A DNA stretch of 64,000 nt from Anaerolineae bacterium (GCA_013360465.1 JABWBO010000003.1:62001-126000), one strand, 5' to 3'. Positions 17,860 to 27,930 are shown, numbered from the stretch's first letter. Numbers and translations: made by a program. Notes: generated by a model not told the origin, from the sequence alone.

Positions 17860-19125
17860 TCACCCCGCCCGAACATCGACGCCAGGGCGGCGCAGATCAC
17901 GATAGAGCGCCACGCAAAAGCCGACCAGGATCGTCGTGCGCGCCAGGATCAGGATGACATACGGCATCGTCAGCGCACCACTGATCACCCCGCCGGTGTC
18001 GCCAGTCCGCATGAACAGAAACGGATATTCTACGAAGGCTGTCACGCTCAGCAGTACCAGCGCCAGGATTCCGCTGCGATTGGGCATCGTCAGCAGCAGA
18101 AGCGGGACGATCTGCGCCATCCACTGCGGACTCCACCCCTGCGCCTGAAGGAAGAAGACGAGCAGCGTCAGCGCGGTGAACGTCACCAACCCGCGATCAT
18201 CCCGCCGGCGGGTGGTCAGGAAGATCGCCGCGCCAATCGCCAGCGCTGTCGCGGTTCGAACGATACCCGGAATAACTGCCGGTCTTCCGACCAACCGCGC
18301 GGCTGCGTCCGGGTCCAGACGCTCCTGGGCGGGACCGAAATTGCCGGTCGTCATGTTGCCATCGATCAGCGCCCAAACCGTCTGGTATGACGACTTGCTG
18401 AACTGCGCAGTCAGGGATGGCAGCGTCATGGCGGCGTTCTGCGCCAGGAGCAGCGCATAGACCAGGGCGAAACCGCCGAGTACCCTGACCGTATAGCGGA
18501 CAGATGTGCGGGTTGGGCGACAACGCCACACTGCTCCGAGTACCAGCGCCGGCGTGAACTTGACGAGCGCGCCGACCCAGGCGGCAAGCGCGGCGCGCTT
18601 TTCCTGCCGATCCACCAGTGCCGCCAGCGCCCACAGCAGGAAAAAAGCGACCATCGGTTCAAAATTCCACCAGATCATGACCGCCGGGGCAATCAGCAGC
18701 GCATACAACCACGCCAGCGCCATTCCGGCATCCGGGCTGTACAAACGGCTGCCAATCCGCCGCACCATGAGCAGATTGCCAACGTCGAAAACGAGCATCA
18801 GAAAGCCGAACGTCATGGCGAAAGAGGTGTAGTCGCGCCCGAACAGCTGAAACAGGGTGACATTCAGGTACGACGGAATCGGCGGGAATTCGCTCCACCA
18901 GTCCCGAAAAGGCAGCAGTCCTTCTCTGGAAAGCGCGCCGAGCTGGTAGTAGGTGAAGAAATCGCCGCCGGCGGTCACTCCACGTTCGCCACCCGCTTGA
19001 AAAAGCGGCGTGTAGACGACGACCATAAGCAGGCGAAAGGCGATGAACAGCAGCACCAGGAGCCGCAGATCGAGGAAGATCTGCGCGGCGCGAATGCCGA
19101 TGTCGTATTTCGAGCGCTGCGCCAT
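17860..19125 (-). CDS. Polytopic membrane protein, GT87-like mannosyltransferase family
   Basis: The chosen start gives 421 residues with about ten membrane helices. The first outer loop holds GGDFFTYYQLGALSREG followed by PFRDWWSEFPP, close in pattern to GT87-type (DUF2029) polyprenol-dependent transferases, in which an early acidic residue is catalytic. The start at 19125 was chosen because the upstream gene stops at 19127, one base away, and the 14 residues before it look like read-in from that gene. Membership in the GT-C superfamily is likely. Mannose as the sugar is only by analogy with GT87. Confidence 0.7.
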   Translation of the reverse strand: MAQRSKYDIGIRAAQIFLDLRLLVLLFIAFRLLMVVVYTPLFQAGGERGVTAGGDFFTYYQLGALSREGLLPFRDWWSEFPPIPSYLNVTLFQLFGRDYTSFAMTFGFLMLVFDVGNLLMVRRIGSRLYSPDAGMALAWLYALLIAPAVMIWWNFEPMVAFFLLWALAALVDRQEKRAALAAWVGALVKFTPALVLGAVWRCRPTRTSVRYTVRVLGGFALVYALLLAQNAAMTLPSLTAQFSKSSYQTVWALIDGNMTTGNFGPAQERLDPDAAARLVGRPAVIPGIVRTATALAIGAAIFLTTRRRDDRGLVTFTALTLLVFFLQAQGWSPQWMAQIVPLLLLTMPNRSGILALVLLSVTAFVEYPFLFMRTGDTGGVISGALTMPYVILILARTTILVGFCVALYRDLRRPGVDVRAG

Positions 19126-19126
19126 C

Positions 19127-20575
19127 TCATGACTCCCGCGTGAAGACCGATGCAAAATCGTCGGCATAGGCTGCGCGCCAGCCCGGTTCTTCGCGTAAAC
19201 GGCGCGCCAGCCCGCTTTCTGTCTCGATCAGCACCAGCCGGATACCCGCCTCATCGATCCATTCGCGCCAGGAATCTCCGGCGGTGGCTATCGTCAGATA
19301 GCGGCTCAGGATTTCGTCGCCGTACAGGTCAGTCCGCCCATCAACATAGACCGGGTAATCGCGCAGCGCATAGACGAGGTATCCCCCCCAGTTGTAACTG
19401 TTGAACAGCGGACCGGGTGGAGTCGTCGCCTGGATGTACTCGACCGCCTCCAACGGCAGCGACAGGCGCATCGCCTCATCGACCATTCGCGGCAGGACCA
19501 CCGACGCCGTCTTCACCAGCGCAGCGAAGGCGATCACGATGATCAGCGCGGTGTTGAGCGCCGCCATGCGGGGCGTCACGCGGCGGACCGGTTTCAGGCT
19601 CCAGCCTCGTTCTTCAAGAAAGTCATTCAGATAGAAGGTCAGGATCGGCGTCGCAGCGACAGCAAAGACCGCAATGTTGCGCCCCGCCAGCAGACCCATG
19701 AACGCCGTCCCGCCGACGAGGAAGAACTCCGTCCAGTCCATGCGCCGCCGGCTGATCCCCGCTGCGCCGAGTACAGCAAGCAGGAGGAAGATAAAGGGCC
19801 AGGTCTCGCGCCCCTGGAAGTTCGGCGAGTTCCACTCCTGTATGAAGCTGCGCAGCGCCCCGATGCCTATGGTCTGGAAAGGAACTGAAAGGATATCCAG
19901 ACCATAGGGGTTGATAACCAGCGCCGCTGCCGAGACCACGCCGATCAGCAGCAGCCTGCCAATACCCTTCCAGGGGATGCGAGACGCGGAGGGATTGAGG
20001 AGGCGACCGAGGATCTCGCCGCCGACCACCGCCGTCAGAAAGATGATACCGATGGCAAAACCGGCATGAAGGTTCCCCCACAGCGCCATGAGCGGCGGAT
20101 AGAGCCAGAGCCGATCGACATTGCGATATTTATAGAGAAACAGGAGATAAAGCGCAGCAGCGCTCAGAAAGAACGAGAGCATCTGCGGACGCGGCGACCA
20201 GAAGACTGCCGCCGCCGCCGCGCCCAGGATGATCGCGAAGGCGCGCAGGTAAGCGCTGCCCTGGCACATCAGAAAGATGAGGATCATGCCGGCGGTCGCC
20301 AGCCCCGCCATATAGACGACCAGCCCGGTCATGCCGCCGATCTGCCAGAAGGCGTAAAGGACGATCTGCGCCCCCCAACTGTGGTTGATCCAGGGTTCAC
20401 CAGCGCGCGTGTGCGAGAACGAGTCGGCGTGGATCATCCCCTCGGTGAGGGTGGTCTCACCGCTGCGCAGATGCCACCAGGTGTCGGTATCGACCGGCAC
20501 GCGCGCCGCCAACGCAAACACCAACAGGAACAGGATGACGACCGAAGTCCGCTCGATGGTTAGACGACGCAGCAT
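19127..20575 (-). CDS. Polytopic membrane protein, GT-C-like
   Basis: The 482-residue protein has about ten membrane helices with a C-terminal soluble part of roughly 110 residues. The first outer loop is VDTDTWWHLRSGE, followed by INHSWGAQIVLY. This D-T-D-x-W-W-H motif is widespread in uncharacterised membrane proteins related to oligosaccharyl/mannosyl transferases, and its acidic residue and His could coordinate the donor. It begins three bases after the sugar-transferase gene stops. The C-terminal segment DGRTDLYGDEIL recurs in this protein class. The exact acceptor is unknown. Confidence 0.7.
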   Translation of the reverse strand: MLRRLTIERTSVVILFLLVFALAARVPVDTDTWWHLRSGETTLTEGMIHADSFSHTRAGEPWINHSWGAQIVLYAFWQIGGMTGLVVYMAGLATAGMILIFLMCQGSAYLRAFAIILGAAAAAVFWSPRPQMLSFFLSAAALYLLFLYKYRNVDRLWLYPPLMALWGNLHAGFAIGIIFLTAVVGGEILGRLLNPSASRIPWKGIGRLLLIGVVSAAALVINPYGLDILSVPFQTIGIGALRSFIQEWNSPNFQGRETWPFIFLLLAVLGAAGISRRRMDWTEFFLVGGTAFMGLLAGRNIAVFAVAATPILTFYLNDFLEERGWSLKPVRRVTPRMAALNTALIIVIAFAALVKTASVVLPRMVDEAMRLSLPLEAVEYIQATTPPGPLFNSYNWGGYLVYALRDYPVYVDGRTDLYGDEILSRYLTIATAGDSWREWIDEAGIRLVLIETESGLARRLREEPGWRAAYADDFASVFTRES

Positions 20576-20578
20576 ACG

Positions 20579-22003
20579 CTATACCCCACTGAGCGAAGCG
20601 ATCTTGCGAACGGTGCGAAGCATGATATTCACGTCAAGCAGCAGCGACTGATGGCGAATATAGTACAGGTCATATTGCAGTTTCACCATCGCATCCACAT
20701 CGTTTGATCCGTAGTCATATCGCACCTGCGCCCATCCGGTCAGCCCAGGGCGCACGATCAGCCGGGTGCGATAAAACGGAATCTGCTCGGTGAGACGGCT
20801 GATGTGTTCTGGTCGTTCCGGGCGCGGACCCACGATGCTCATGTCTCCGCGCAGCACGTTGAGGAGCTGCGGCACTTCGTCAAGCCGGCTCTTGCGCATG
20901 AACCGACCGAAGCGCGTGACACGCTTGTCGTCTTTGCTGCTGAAGACGGGTCCGCTGATGGCTTCGGCGTCGTGGATCATCGAGCGAAGCTTGTAGACCG
21001 TGAACAATCGCCCATGCCGACCCACGCGCTTCTGCGTATAGAAGACCGGACCGCGCGAGTCCAACCGCTGAATGAGCGCCACCAGAGGAAAAATCAGCAC
21101 AAACATCAACAGCCCGATGAGCGCCAGGATGACATCGATCAGGCGCTTCAGGGGCGGATACGGATCCAGGATGCCATCGGAATTTCTGATCGACAGGAAT
21201 ATCACCGCCCAGTCGCTGCTGATGTGATGGATCGGAACCCGTCCGGTGATGCGCTCGTATTCCAGCGCCATCGGCACAATGGAAATCCCCGCTTCGTAAG
21301 CGTCCATCACGCCCTGAAACGCCTCCGCGTCCAGGCGTGAAGTCTCGGTCACGATCAGCAGGCTGATCCGATCTCGGCGTACGAAGTTCATCACATCCGC
21401 GCCAGAGCCGAGTACAGGCACACCGGTGATCAGCGAGCCAACCTGATTGTTGCTGCCGATGATGCCGCGCACATCGTATTCGCTCAGCGCCTCCGAACGG
21501 ATGGTGTTGATGATCACCTCGGCAGAGTCATCCGCTCCGACGATCAGCGTTCGGCGTTGGTCGCTCGCCCAGCCGACCAGGAACGGTCGGTTGAAGCGCC
21601 ACAGCCCGATCAGGATCAGCGAAGCGATGCCGTAATAGAGGACGAAAAGACGGGGCAGCATGCCGACCGGGGCAAGAAAGAAGACGATGATATAGACGAC
21701 CCACGTCTGCAGGGTGATGACGATAAGCCGCTGGAAGGTCCGCGACCGGCTGGCGGCTATCTGGAGTTCAAAAAAGTCGTTGGCGCTCGCCAGCAGCAGC
21801 CAGATCACCGACAGCACCACGAACCACCCGCTGCGCGGCAGGATGAATTCCGCGCTGAACGGGTCCCCAGACACCCGCGTCCAGATGCGCATAGCGATGA
21901 TCACCGAGATGAAAACAGCCGCCAGATCACCCAGCGCCAGCAGCAGGCGGCGTTCTGAAATTGGCAGTTGTGGACGCCGACGCGGCAGAGGAGAAAAGAA
22001 CAT
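20579..22003 (-). CDS. Polyprenyl-phosphate sugar-1-phosphate transferase (WcaJ/EpsE-like)
   Basis: The 474-residue protein has an N-terminal bundle of four or five helices, a Rossmann-like domain beginning RRTLIVGADDSAE, and a C-terminal bacterial sugar transferase domain. That last domain contains KRLIDVILA, the GPVFYTQKRVGR loop, KLRSM, SRLDEVPQLLNVLRGDMS and VGPRPERP, the conserved catalytic core. It transfers a sugar-1-phosphate to undecaprenyl phosphate and so starts assembly of a repeat unit for exopolysaccharide or another glycan. The ATG at 22003 has a strong AAAGGAGG site and overlaps the previous stop (TGATG). The open frame extends 30 residues further upstream, but that part lacks support. 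It is the only cytoplasmic-face initiating enzyme in the cluster. Confidence 0.9.
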   Translation of the reverse strand: MFFSPLPRRRPQLPISERRLLLALGDLAAVFISVIIAMRIWTRVSGDPFSAEFILPRSGWFVVLSVIWLLLASANDFFELQIAASRSRTFQRLIVITLQTWVVYIIVFFLAPVGMLPRLFVLYYGIASLILIGLWRFNRPFLVGWASDQRRTLIVGADDSAEVIINTIRSEALSEYDVRGIIGSNNQVGSLITGVPVLGSGADVMNFVRRDRISLLIVTETSRLDAEAFQGVMDAYEAGISIVPMALEYERITGRVPIHHISSDWAVIFLSIRNSDGILDPYPPLKRLIDVILALIGLLMFVLIFPLVALIQRLDSRGPVFYTQKRVGRHGRLFTVYKLRSMIHDAEAISGPVFSSKDDKRVTRFGRFMRKSRLDEVPQLLNVLRGDMSIVGPRPERPEHISRLTEQIPFYRTRLIVRPGLTGWAQVRYDYGSNDVDAMVKLQYDLYYIRHQSLLLDVNIMLRTVRKIASLSGV

Positions 22004-24225
22004 CAGCGCCTCCTTTCGACCACGCCAAGCCGGAACAGCAGCAGCAGCCCTACCAGCGAGAGGGTGCTGATCAGCGCACCAGGCTGGAGCCATTCCGGCT
22101 GATAATCAAAATGCACCAGGCTGGCTCCGGCTTGAACCTGAACCGCCCGAAAGGCGAGGTTGGCGCGATAGATGACCGCGTCCCGGTCGTTCACGGTCGC
22201 CGTCCAGCCAGGATAATTGGTATCTGCCAACACCAGCCAGGCGTCATGGTCAGTCTCGACAGCGATCTCAACCACGTTGCCGTCATCGCGGAAAATGCGC
22301 ACGTTTCCATTGAACGGCGCGGGTTCGGCGCATCCAGCATCTCCCAGGAAGTGGACCTGTTCGAAGGCGTCCCAAGCGGGGTCAACGAGGGCGCTGCGCA
22401 GTTCGCCCTCGCTGGCGTGCCAACATGCCGCCCTCACCAACCAGGCGCGCGGCGAGTCTCCAGCGATATTCATTAGACCGTCGGCGTCGATGACGGCGCC
22501 AATACCCGCCGCCCTCAGCAGTCCATCCGTCGGGGCGGCGTCCAATAGATCGCTGTAGTCCTGATGGTGGCTCGGCAGCAGCGGATCGAAATTATTGAAA
22601 ACCGCAGCATCATCCAGACTGTTCATGTTCGGCAGCAAACTGTCGCGATAAGCGTCGCGCTGCTCTTCAAGCGCAGGATAGTCATCGAAGCGCAGGAACG
22701 CTTCAAAGCGCGCCCTTTCCAGAGCATCGCGCTGCCAAAGGACGCGCCCGGTGACTGTGCGGGGGCGCGCCTCGTAAAAGACAGCGCTGGTCGTTGGATT
22801 CAGCCCCCAGGAAGCGTAAACCAGATCTGCCGCCGTCAGCAGCAGGACGAGTACCGACCATCGTCTGTGGTTCGACGCTTCCGGCGACGGTTGGGAAAGC
22901 GTCAGGAATGCCGCCGCCAGCGCCATCACGCCGACGTAAGCGACCGCGCGCGCCATCAGGTTGACAGCCGGGATCGAAGACGGCGCAAAAACCACGAACG
23001 GCACCGCCAGAAACACCGCCGCCCCGGCTGCGACCGCCAGGCGAGTCGACCAGCGCCGCACCCGCCACCCGCGCCACCACCAGGAGACGCCGACGGCAGC
23101 CAGTACGCTCAGACCAGTGACCGTCCACAAGTGCCAGCGCACTGGAGCCTGAAACGCGCTGAATGTCGGAATATGCTCGAAGAGGAACGGGAAGATCGGC
23201 GTGTGAACGCCAAATGCCAGCACCATGCCGACGAGGGATATCCCCATCCAGAACGGCGTCAGGCGCAGCGCGAGAGGTTTGTCTGATTCACGCCGCCGGG
23301 CAAACCAGACGCCGACTGCCGCCAGCGCCGCAAACAGGGGTATCAAGCCGATGTAGACCGCATCCTCGAAGTACGCGCCGCCGGTGATGTAGCTGCCATC
23401 CGCCGGCGTCCCGAAGATATGCGGCGTGAGCAGATTCAGCAGGCGCGCCGGGGCATAGCTGAGGTTCATGGCGAAGTCGAAATCGACGCCGCCTGATCGC
23501 TGAGACTGCGCCAGCAGCTCCGCAGTCCCCAAGAGCTGCAGCGCCGCCAATCCTACACCGAGGGCAACCCCGCCGAGGACAGCCAGCGCACCATAGGGGC
23601 GACGCGGCGACTGCATCATCTGGGCGATCAGCGTGTACAGCCCGATCATCACCATAGCGTACCAGGCGGTCTGGGCATGTCCTGCCAGCAGCAGCAGCGC
23701 CGCGAAGACCGCCGCCCAGGCGATCCGGCGCGGGGTCACCCGCTCGATCAACAAGGTCGATATCCACAAGAGCCAGGGCAGCCATGCCGCCGCCTGCAGG
23801 ATCGGGAACGTGCCGGCGCGAGCGACGAGATAGCCGGACAGCGCAAAGACGAGCATCGCCACGCCCTGCCCCAGGCGGAGTATGCCAAGCGCCTGCACAA
23901 ACCGCCCCATGCCAACCCCGGCGATGAACAGGTGAAGAACCACCGTGATGCTCATCGTCTGCGCTGCGGGCAGGATCAGGCTCAGCCAGTTGAGAGGATA
24001 GAGCAGCGACGATTGATAATTCGCGAACAAGGGAGCGCCGGCACCGTTCACGCTTGTCCAGAGCGGAAGCTGCCCGGCGCGCAGCAGATCGAGCGCCTCG
24101 ATCCGCCAGGGGATGAACTGAAGGGAGGGCAGCCCCCAGTAGAAGGCTTCGCCAAGGAACAGACGATAGAACAGCAGCGCCAGTGCTGCCAGAAGGATCA
24201 ACCAGGGAATGCGGCTGCTGCGCAC
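22003..24225 (-). CDS. YfhO-like polytopic membrane protein
   Basis: This 740-residue protein uses a GTG start that overlaps the preceding stop (TAGTG) with GAGG upstream. It has about twelve membrane helices followed by a soluble outer C-terminal domain (about 520-700) and a last helix. PWRIEALDLLRAGQLPLWTS and ANYQSSLLYPLNWL are typical of the YfhO family, whose GT-C-type members are linked with glycosylation of teichoic acids or surface glycans in Firmicutes. The C-terminal segment with NYPGWTATVN is also characteristic. It is one of two adjacent YfhO-like genes. The substrate in this organism is unknown. Confidence 0.8.
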   Translation of the reverse strand: MRSSRIPWLILLAALALLFYRLFLGEAFYWGLPSLQFIPWRIEALDLLRAGQLPLWTSVNGAGAPLFANYQSSLLYPLNWLSLILPAAQTMSITVVLHLFIAGVGMGRFVQALGILRLGQGVAMLVFALSGYLVARAGTFPILQAAAWLPWLLWISTLLIERVTPRRIAWAAVFAALLLLAGHAQTAWYAMVMIGLYTLIAQMMQSPRRPYGALAVLGGVALGVGLAALQLLGTAELLAQSQRSGGVDFDFAMNLSYAPARLLNLLTPHIFGTPADGSYITGGAYFEDAVYIGLIPLFAALAAVGVWFARRRESDKPLALRLTPFWMGISLVGMVLAFGVHTPIFPFLFEHIPTFSAFQAPVRWHLWTVTGLSVLAAVGVSWWWRGWRVRRWSTRLAVAAGAAVFLAVPFVVFAPSSIPAVNLMARAVAYVGVMALAAAFLTLSQPSPEASNHRRWSVLVLLLTAADLVYASWGLNPTTSAVFYEARPRTVTGRVLWQRDALERARFEAFLRFDDYPALEEQRDAYRDSLLPNMNSLDDAAVFNNFDPLLPSHHQDYSDLLDAAPTDGLLRAAGIGAVIDADGLMNIAGDSPRAWLVRAACWHASEGELRSALVDPAWDAFEQVHFLGDAGCAEPAPFNGNVRIFRDDGNVVEIAVETDHDAWLVLADTNYPGWTATVNDRDAVIYRANLAFRAVQVQAGASLVHFDYQPEWLQPGALISTLSLVGLLLLFRLGVVERRR

Positions 24226-26168
24226 TATCGACGCCTCGCACGACCAATCAGTAGAAGAAGGATGAGTATACCCACGAACGCGCCGGCGCTGAGAGCAGCC
24301 GAAAATGCGGTGACGGCATTGTAGAATTTCACGTCAGCAGCTTCAGGAAGCCCCTGCCAGCCGTCTGCCCAGTCAGGGATCGTCCTCTTCAGCGCCATCA
24401 CGTCAGGATCGGGATTTCGGTAGATATGGCTCGCACCGATCCGAATCGCCTCACCACTATCCAGCGCATACGCCGAGACGATGTGCGTAACCCCCCACCG
24501 CGCCAGGACATCCCACCGGGGAGTGGCATCACGATTCGCCAGCGCCAGCGCCCCGTCATCAACCGCACCAATCAGCGGCGGCACGGTGATGTTGTAGCCG
24601 GTTTCGGCAATGCCCCCACCCGCCCGAACCGCCTCAGCGACAGCCGCAATCTGAAATGGATCGACGCCGCCAAACAACGCCAGATCGTAAAGCGCCGCCG
24701 TCTGCTGTTCAAGCGTGTAAGTTGGCGAATAGATGCGCCCGGCGTCATCGGCGAGCAGCGCTTCAGCCAGCGTCCGCTGTTCGTCGGGCATCCACGTCTG
24801 TTCGTCTCGCCACTCCAGCCAGCCATGCCCGAACGCCAGCAGATCGATGAGTATGAAGCCGAGCGCCGCCATCCCCAACCGAACGGAGGTCAGCCTTCCC
24901 GCAGCACGCGCGCTAACGACCAGGCTCAGACCACCGCCAGTCAGCAGTCCTACCGCCATCCCCGCCGGAACCATGCCGCTGATCGCGCTGAAACCGCCGG
25001 CGCTCACCAGCCCAACCCCCAGAATCATGAAGCGCCGTCCGCCGCCGCGTCTCCCTTCGTCCATCAGCACTTGCAGCCCATAGCCGGCGAGCAGCGGTAG
25101 TACCAGTGCGCCGACCAGCCAGGCGCGCGCCGGCACGCGAAACCACAACAGCGCCGGGACGATTCGTGTCAGGATCGACCAGACTCCGGCGTATTCGCCC
25201 AGCGCGTAGATCAACGCTGCGATCAGCGCCAGCGCCCAATAGAGATGGCGGCGCGGCGCGCGCATCAGAGCGAAGATCGCCAGGACGAGTACCGGCAGTC
25301 CAACGTAAGCCAACGTCTCCTGGCTGCCGGTCTGCGGCGCGAAGATCAATCCCACCCACTGCGCAGGCTGCATGGCAAAAACGCCCGCCTCCTGCGCCGC
25401 CAGCCCGCTGCGGGACAACCAGGGCATCCAGATCAGCAGAGGAAGGCTAAGCGACAGGGTCAGCAGCAGCATGATGGCGACCGCAGTCAGCGCCACACCA
25501 ACCGGTCGCAGCGACCGGACCTGACGCCGCTGGACGATGCCATATCCAACCGCCAGCGCCAGGGCAAAGAAGCTGACGCGCACATCCGCCAGCAAAATCA
25601 GCGCGGCAGCCAGACCCAGGACGAGCGCATGGAAAAAGCGGCGCTCTTGTGCTGTAACGGCGCGTTGTACGGCGAGCATCAGCCAGGGAAACCACGCAAG
25701 CGCGTAGAGTACATCCAGATGCCCTGCCCCGGTGTGGGCGATCAGGCGCGGGGCGAGCGCGTAAGCCAGCGCAGCGGCGGTGGTGGGCGCGGGCGGCATT
25801 TGCTGGGCGCACGCCCAGCGAGCCATCCCGAAATAGGCAGCCAGCAGATGAGCGAGGATCATGCCGTTCAGATGTATCAGGGGTGGAAAGACGCCAGCCA
25901 GCCACTGAAACGGATAGGCGGTCTTGTTGAGCGGGTTTGCAGCGAAGGGATGACCGGCGAGAATTGTCTCGCGCCAGATCGGCAGCCCCTGCCCCGCCTG
26001 AATTGATCGATGAAGGTGCAGCGCCGCCGGAAAGTGCGAGGTGACGGCGTCCGAAAAGTGTGCGCCGGGTGTGAACGGGAGTCCATCGAAGCGGAAACCT
26101 GTCCAAACCATGAGGATCATCAGCCCAACGAGAAGGAGGATATGGCGGCGCAGGAGAAGCGCGATCAC
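24225..26168 (-). CDS. YfhO-related polytopic membrane protein
   Basis: The 647-residue protein has about twelve membrane helices. The first outer loop reads FSDAVTSHFPAALHLHRS, followed by LPIWRETILAGHPFAANP and the LNKTAYPFQWL segment, which parallels the neighbouring YfhO-like protein and supports a common GT-C-like fold. The last 170 residues form an outer soluble domain and a terminal helix with a basic end (GRARRR). The start is a GTG at 26168, giving a good N-terminal signal-anchor (MIALLLRRHILLLVG). It overlaps the next gene by one base. The pair may be an ancient duplication, though the sequences are now clearly different. Confidence 0.75.
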   Translation of the reverse strand: MIALLLRRHILLLVGLMILMVWTGFRFDGLPFTPGAHFSDAVTSHFPAALHLHRSIQAGQGLPIWRETILAGHPFAANPLNKTAYPFQWLAGVFPPLIHLNGMILAHLLAAYFGMARWACAQQMPPAPTTAAALAYALAPRLIAHTGAGHLDVLYALAWFPWLMLAVQRAVTAQERRFFHALVLGLAAALILLADVRVSFFALALAVGYGIVQRRQVRSLRPVGVALTAVAIMLLLTLSLSLPLLIWMPWLSRSGLAAQEAGVFAMQPAQWVGLIFAPQTGSQETLAYVGLPVLVLAIFALMRAPRRHLYWALALIAALIYALGEYAGVWSILTRIVPALLWFRVPARAWLVGALVLPLLAGYGLQVLMDEGRRGGGRRFMILGVGLVSAGGFSAISGMVPAGMAVGLLTGGGLSLVVSARAAGRLTSVRLGMAALGFILIDLLAFGHGWLEWRDEQTWMPDEQRTLAEALLADDAGRIYSPTYTLEQQTAALYDLALFGGVDPFQIAAVAEAVRAGGGIAETGYNITVPPLIGAVDDGALALANRDATPRWDVLARWGVTHIVSAYALDSGEAIRIGASHIYRNPDPDVMALKRTIPDWADGWQGLPEAADVKFYNAVTAFSAALSAGAFVGILILLLLIGRARRR

Positions 26169-26210
26169 AGTCGGGGTAGAATCCTTACATGAAACCGTTC
26201 AAGACACATT

Positions 26211-27872
26211 TCACGGCACATACACATAAATGGACACCGTGTCGGCGCGGGCGGCAAGTTGCATCGACTGAAGACAGGTGTTCTCGCCGAGCTGCGCTTC
26301 TTGCGGTCCGGCGACCACATAGTGAATGTCGTACTGCACGATCAGCGCCGCACAGTCCACCCCGGCAGAGAACCAGGCGCGCACCGCAGCCTCTTTCTCC
26401 ACCGCGTCCAGCGTCTCGTAAGGATGCCCATAGACGACGCGGCTTCCAACCCACCCCGGAATCCAGACGCCGACGACAGGTGACGCCAGGATAACGTCCT
26501 CTGGCGTAGAACGCTCACGCAGCCAATTGAATGTCGCCGCGTAGTCGCGTTCCAGAAAGATGCCGACAGCCTGGTCTGGTCGTCCGGCAAGCATCGAGAT
26601 AATCGGCAGAAACAGCACAATCATGGGGCTGATCGCCATCACAGCGGCGATCAGCACATTGATCAACCCTCGACTGCGCCCGCCCATCAGACGCAGCCAG
26701 ACATCTTCAACCGCACGGGTCGCAAAATAGGCGATCGGAATCATCATGCCGACTGCGAATCGACGTTGTGTGTTCGTCGGCAGATACATAGCGATCACCA
26801 TGACGACCAGCCAGACCAGCATGATCCAGTCACCGTTGCGTTCAAAACGCCGTGCCGCACGAACCAACGCCGGAATCGCCAGAATGAGCGGCAAGCCGAA
26901 GCCAATCGCCAGGGCGATCGGGTTTGGCGACGGCGTGACGTTTTGAGCATTCCATTCCGCCATTGCCGGGTTGAAGCGCACCGTGACCATATAGTAGATC
27001 GCGAAGGGCAGCGCCGGAAGCCCGATCGCCAGCAGCCACCGCAGCGCACGGCGCGCAGCCGGATTGCGGCGAAACGCCAGTACCCCTGTGTACATGACGA
27101 GTGCACCGCCGAACGGGACCAGCGCCTGCGGGTACAAAAGCGCCAGAAGCAGGCTCAGCAAGGCACCGACCGGCAAGCCGCTGCGAAGCAGCGTCAGATG
27201 GCTGCTGCCAGGGCGCAGCGCGGCGATCAGCAGCGCGGCGAGGAGGGCGAGGCAGGCAGTGGTCAGCGGAAAATGGACATTGACCAGGGTGCTGTAAAAC
27301 GGAAAGGCTTCCGGCAGCAGCGCGAAGTCGGGGAACTGATCGCTTCCAGTCAGCGGAGCGAACAGCCACCCTAAGCCGGCGCCGGTCGCCGCAATGATAA
27401 AGAAGATGCGCCGCGTACGCACGCGAGTCCATATCACTGCCGCGCACTGGTAGAGCGCCGCATACATGATGAGGGATGCGCCCAGACGAGCGACATGGAA
27501 GACGATGAGCGGCGGCAGAGCGCTCAGCCGGGCGATATGTCCCAGCGCCGGATAGAGCGCCTGTATGAACGCGCCTGAATGTTCTTCCGGCGTATGCTGG
27601 AAGCGAACCAGCCATTCCCCCTCGTAACCGAGTGACATCTTGGCGAGATAGGTCGCCCCATCACGGTAGTTGTGCAGCGCCCCCATGAACTGCCAGCCCT
27701 CGGTCCCTCGCAGGGCGACCCAAATCAGCGGCGCAAACGCCAGCAGCGCCAGCAGCGCAGCCATCACGATCAGCCAGCGCGCTTCGCCGGGCGTGATGTA
27801 ATTCGTCTCCGACGATTTCATCATCTCGACGCCGAGCGGTCCGGTCGAAATCTGGCGATGTGGCGAATTCAT
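26211..27872 (-). CDS. Polytopic membrane protein, GT-C-like
   Basis: From the ATG at 27872 the protein has 553 residues and about eleven membrane helices, with a short soluble C-terminal domain that contains SPVVGVWIPGWVGSRVVYG. The first outer loop carries NYRDGATYLAKMSLGYEGEW, again with an acidic residue after helix one. The open frame runs 56 residues further upstream but that extension is hydrophilic and lacks a ribosome site. It is the promoter-proximal gene of the eight-gene membrane cluster, divergent from the NACHT gene. Met73 of the long frame (27824) is another possible start. Confidence 0.7.
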   Translation of the reverse strand: MNSPHRQISTGPLGVEMMKSSETNYITPGEARWLIVMAALLALLAFAPLIWVALRGTEGWQFMGALHNYRDGATYLAKMSLGYEGEWLVRFQHTPEEHSGAFIQALYPALGHIARLSALPPLIVFHVARLGASLIMYAALYQCAAVIWTRVRTRRIFFIIAATGAGLGWLFAPLTGSDQFPDFALLPEAFPFYSTLVNVHFPLTTACLALLAALLIAALRPGSSHLTLLRSGLPVGALLSLLLALLYPQALVPFGGALVMYTGVLAFRRNPAARRALRWLLAIGLPALPFAIYYMVTVRFNPAMAEWNAQNVTPSPNPIALAIGFGLPLILAIPALVRAARRFERNGDWIMLVWLVVMVIAMYLPTNTQRRFAVGMMIPIAYFATRAVEDVWLRLMGGRSRGLINVLIAAVMAISPMIVLFLPIISMLAGRPDQAVGIFLERDYAATFNWLRERSTPEDVILASPVVGVWIPGWVGSRVVYGHPYETLDAVEKEAAVRAWFSAGVDCAALIVQYDIHYVVAGPQEAQLGENTCLQSMQLAARADTVSIYVYVP

Positions 27873-27930
27873 CTCAAGACACTCGATTATTCTCTGTTGA
27901 AGCCATTGTCGTAATTGTATGTCAGAGTTG

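Noticed and set aside
16858-18390. 510-residue plus-strand frame opposite two membrane proteins
   Set aside because: It is extremely rich in Arg, Gln and Pro, as expected from the complement of hydrophobic codons, and spans a gene boundary.
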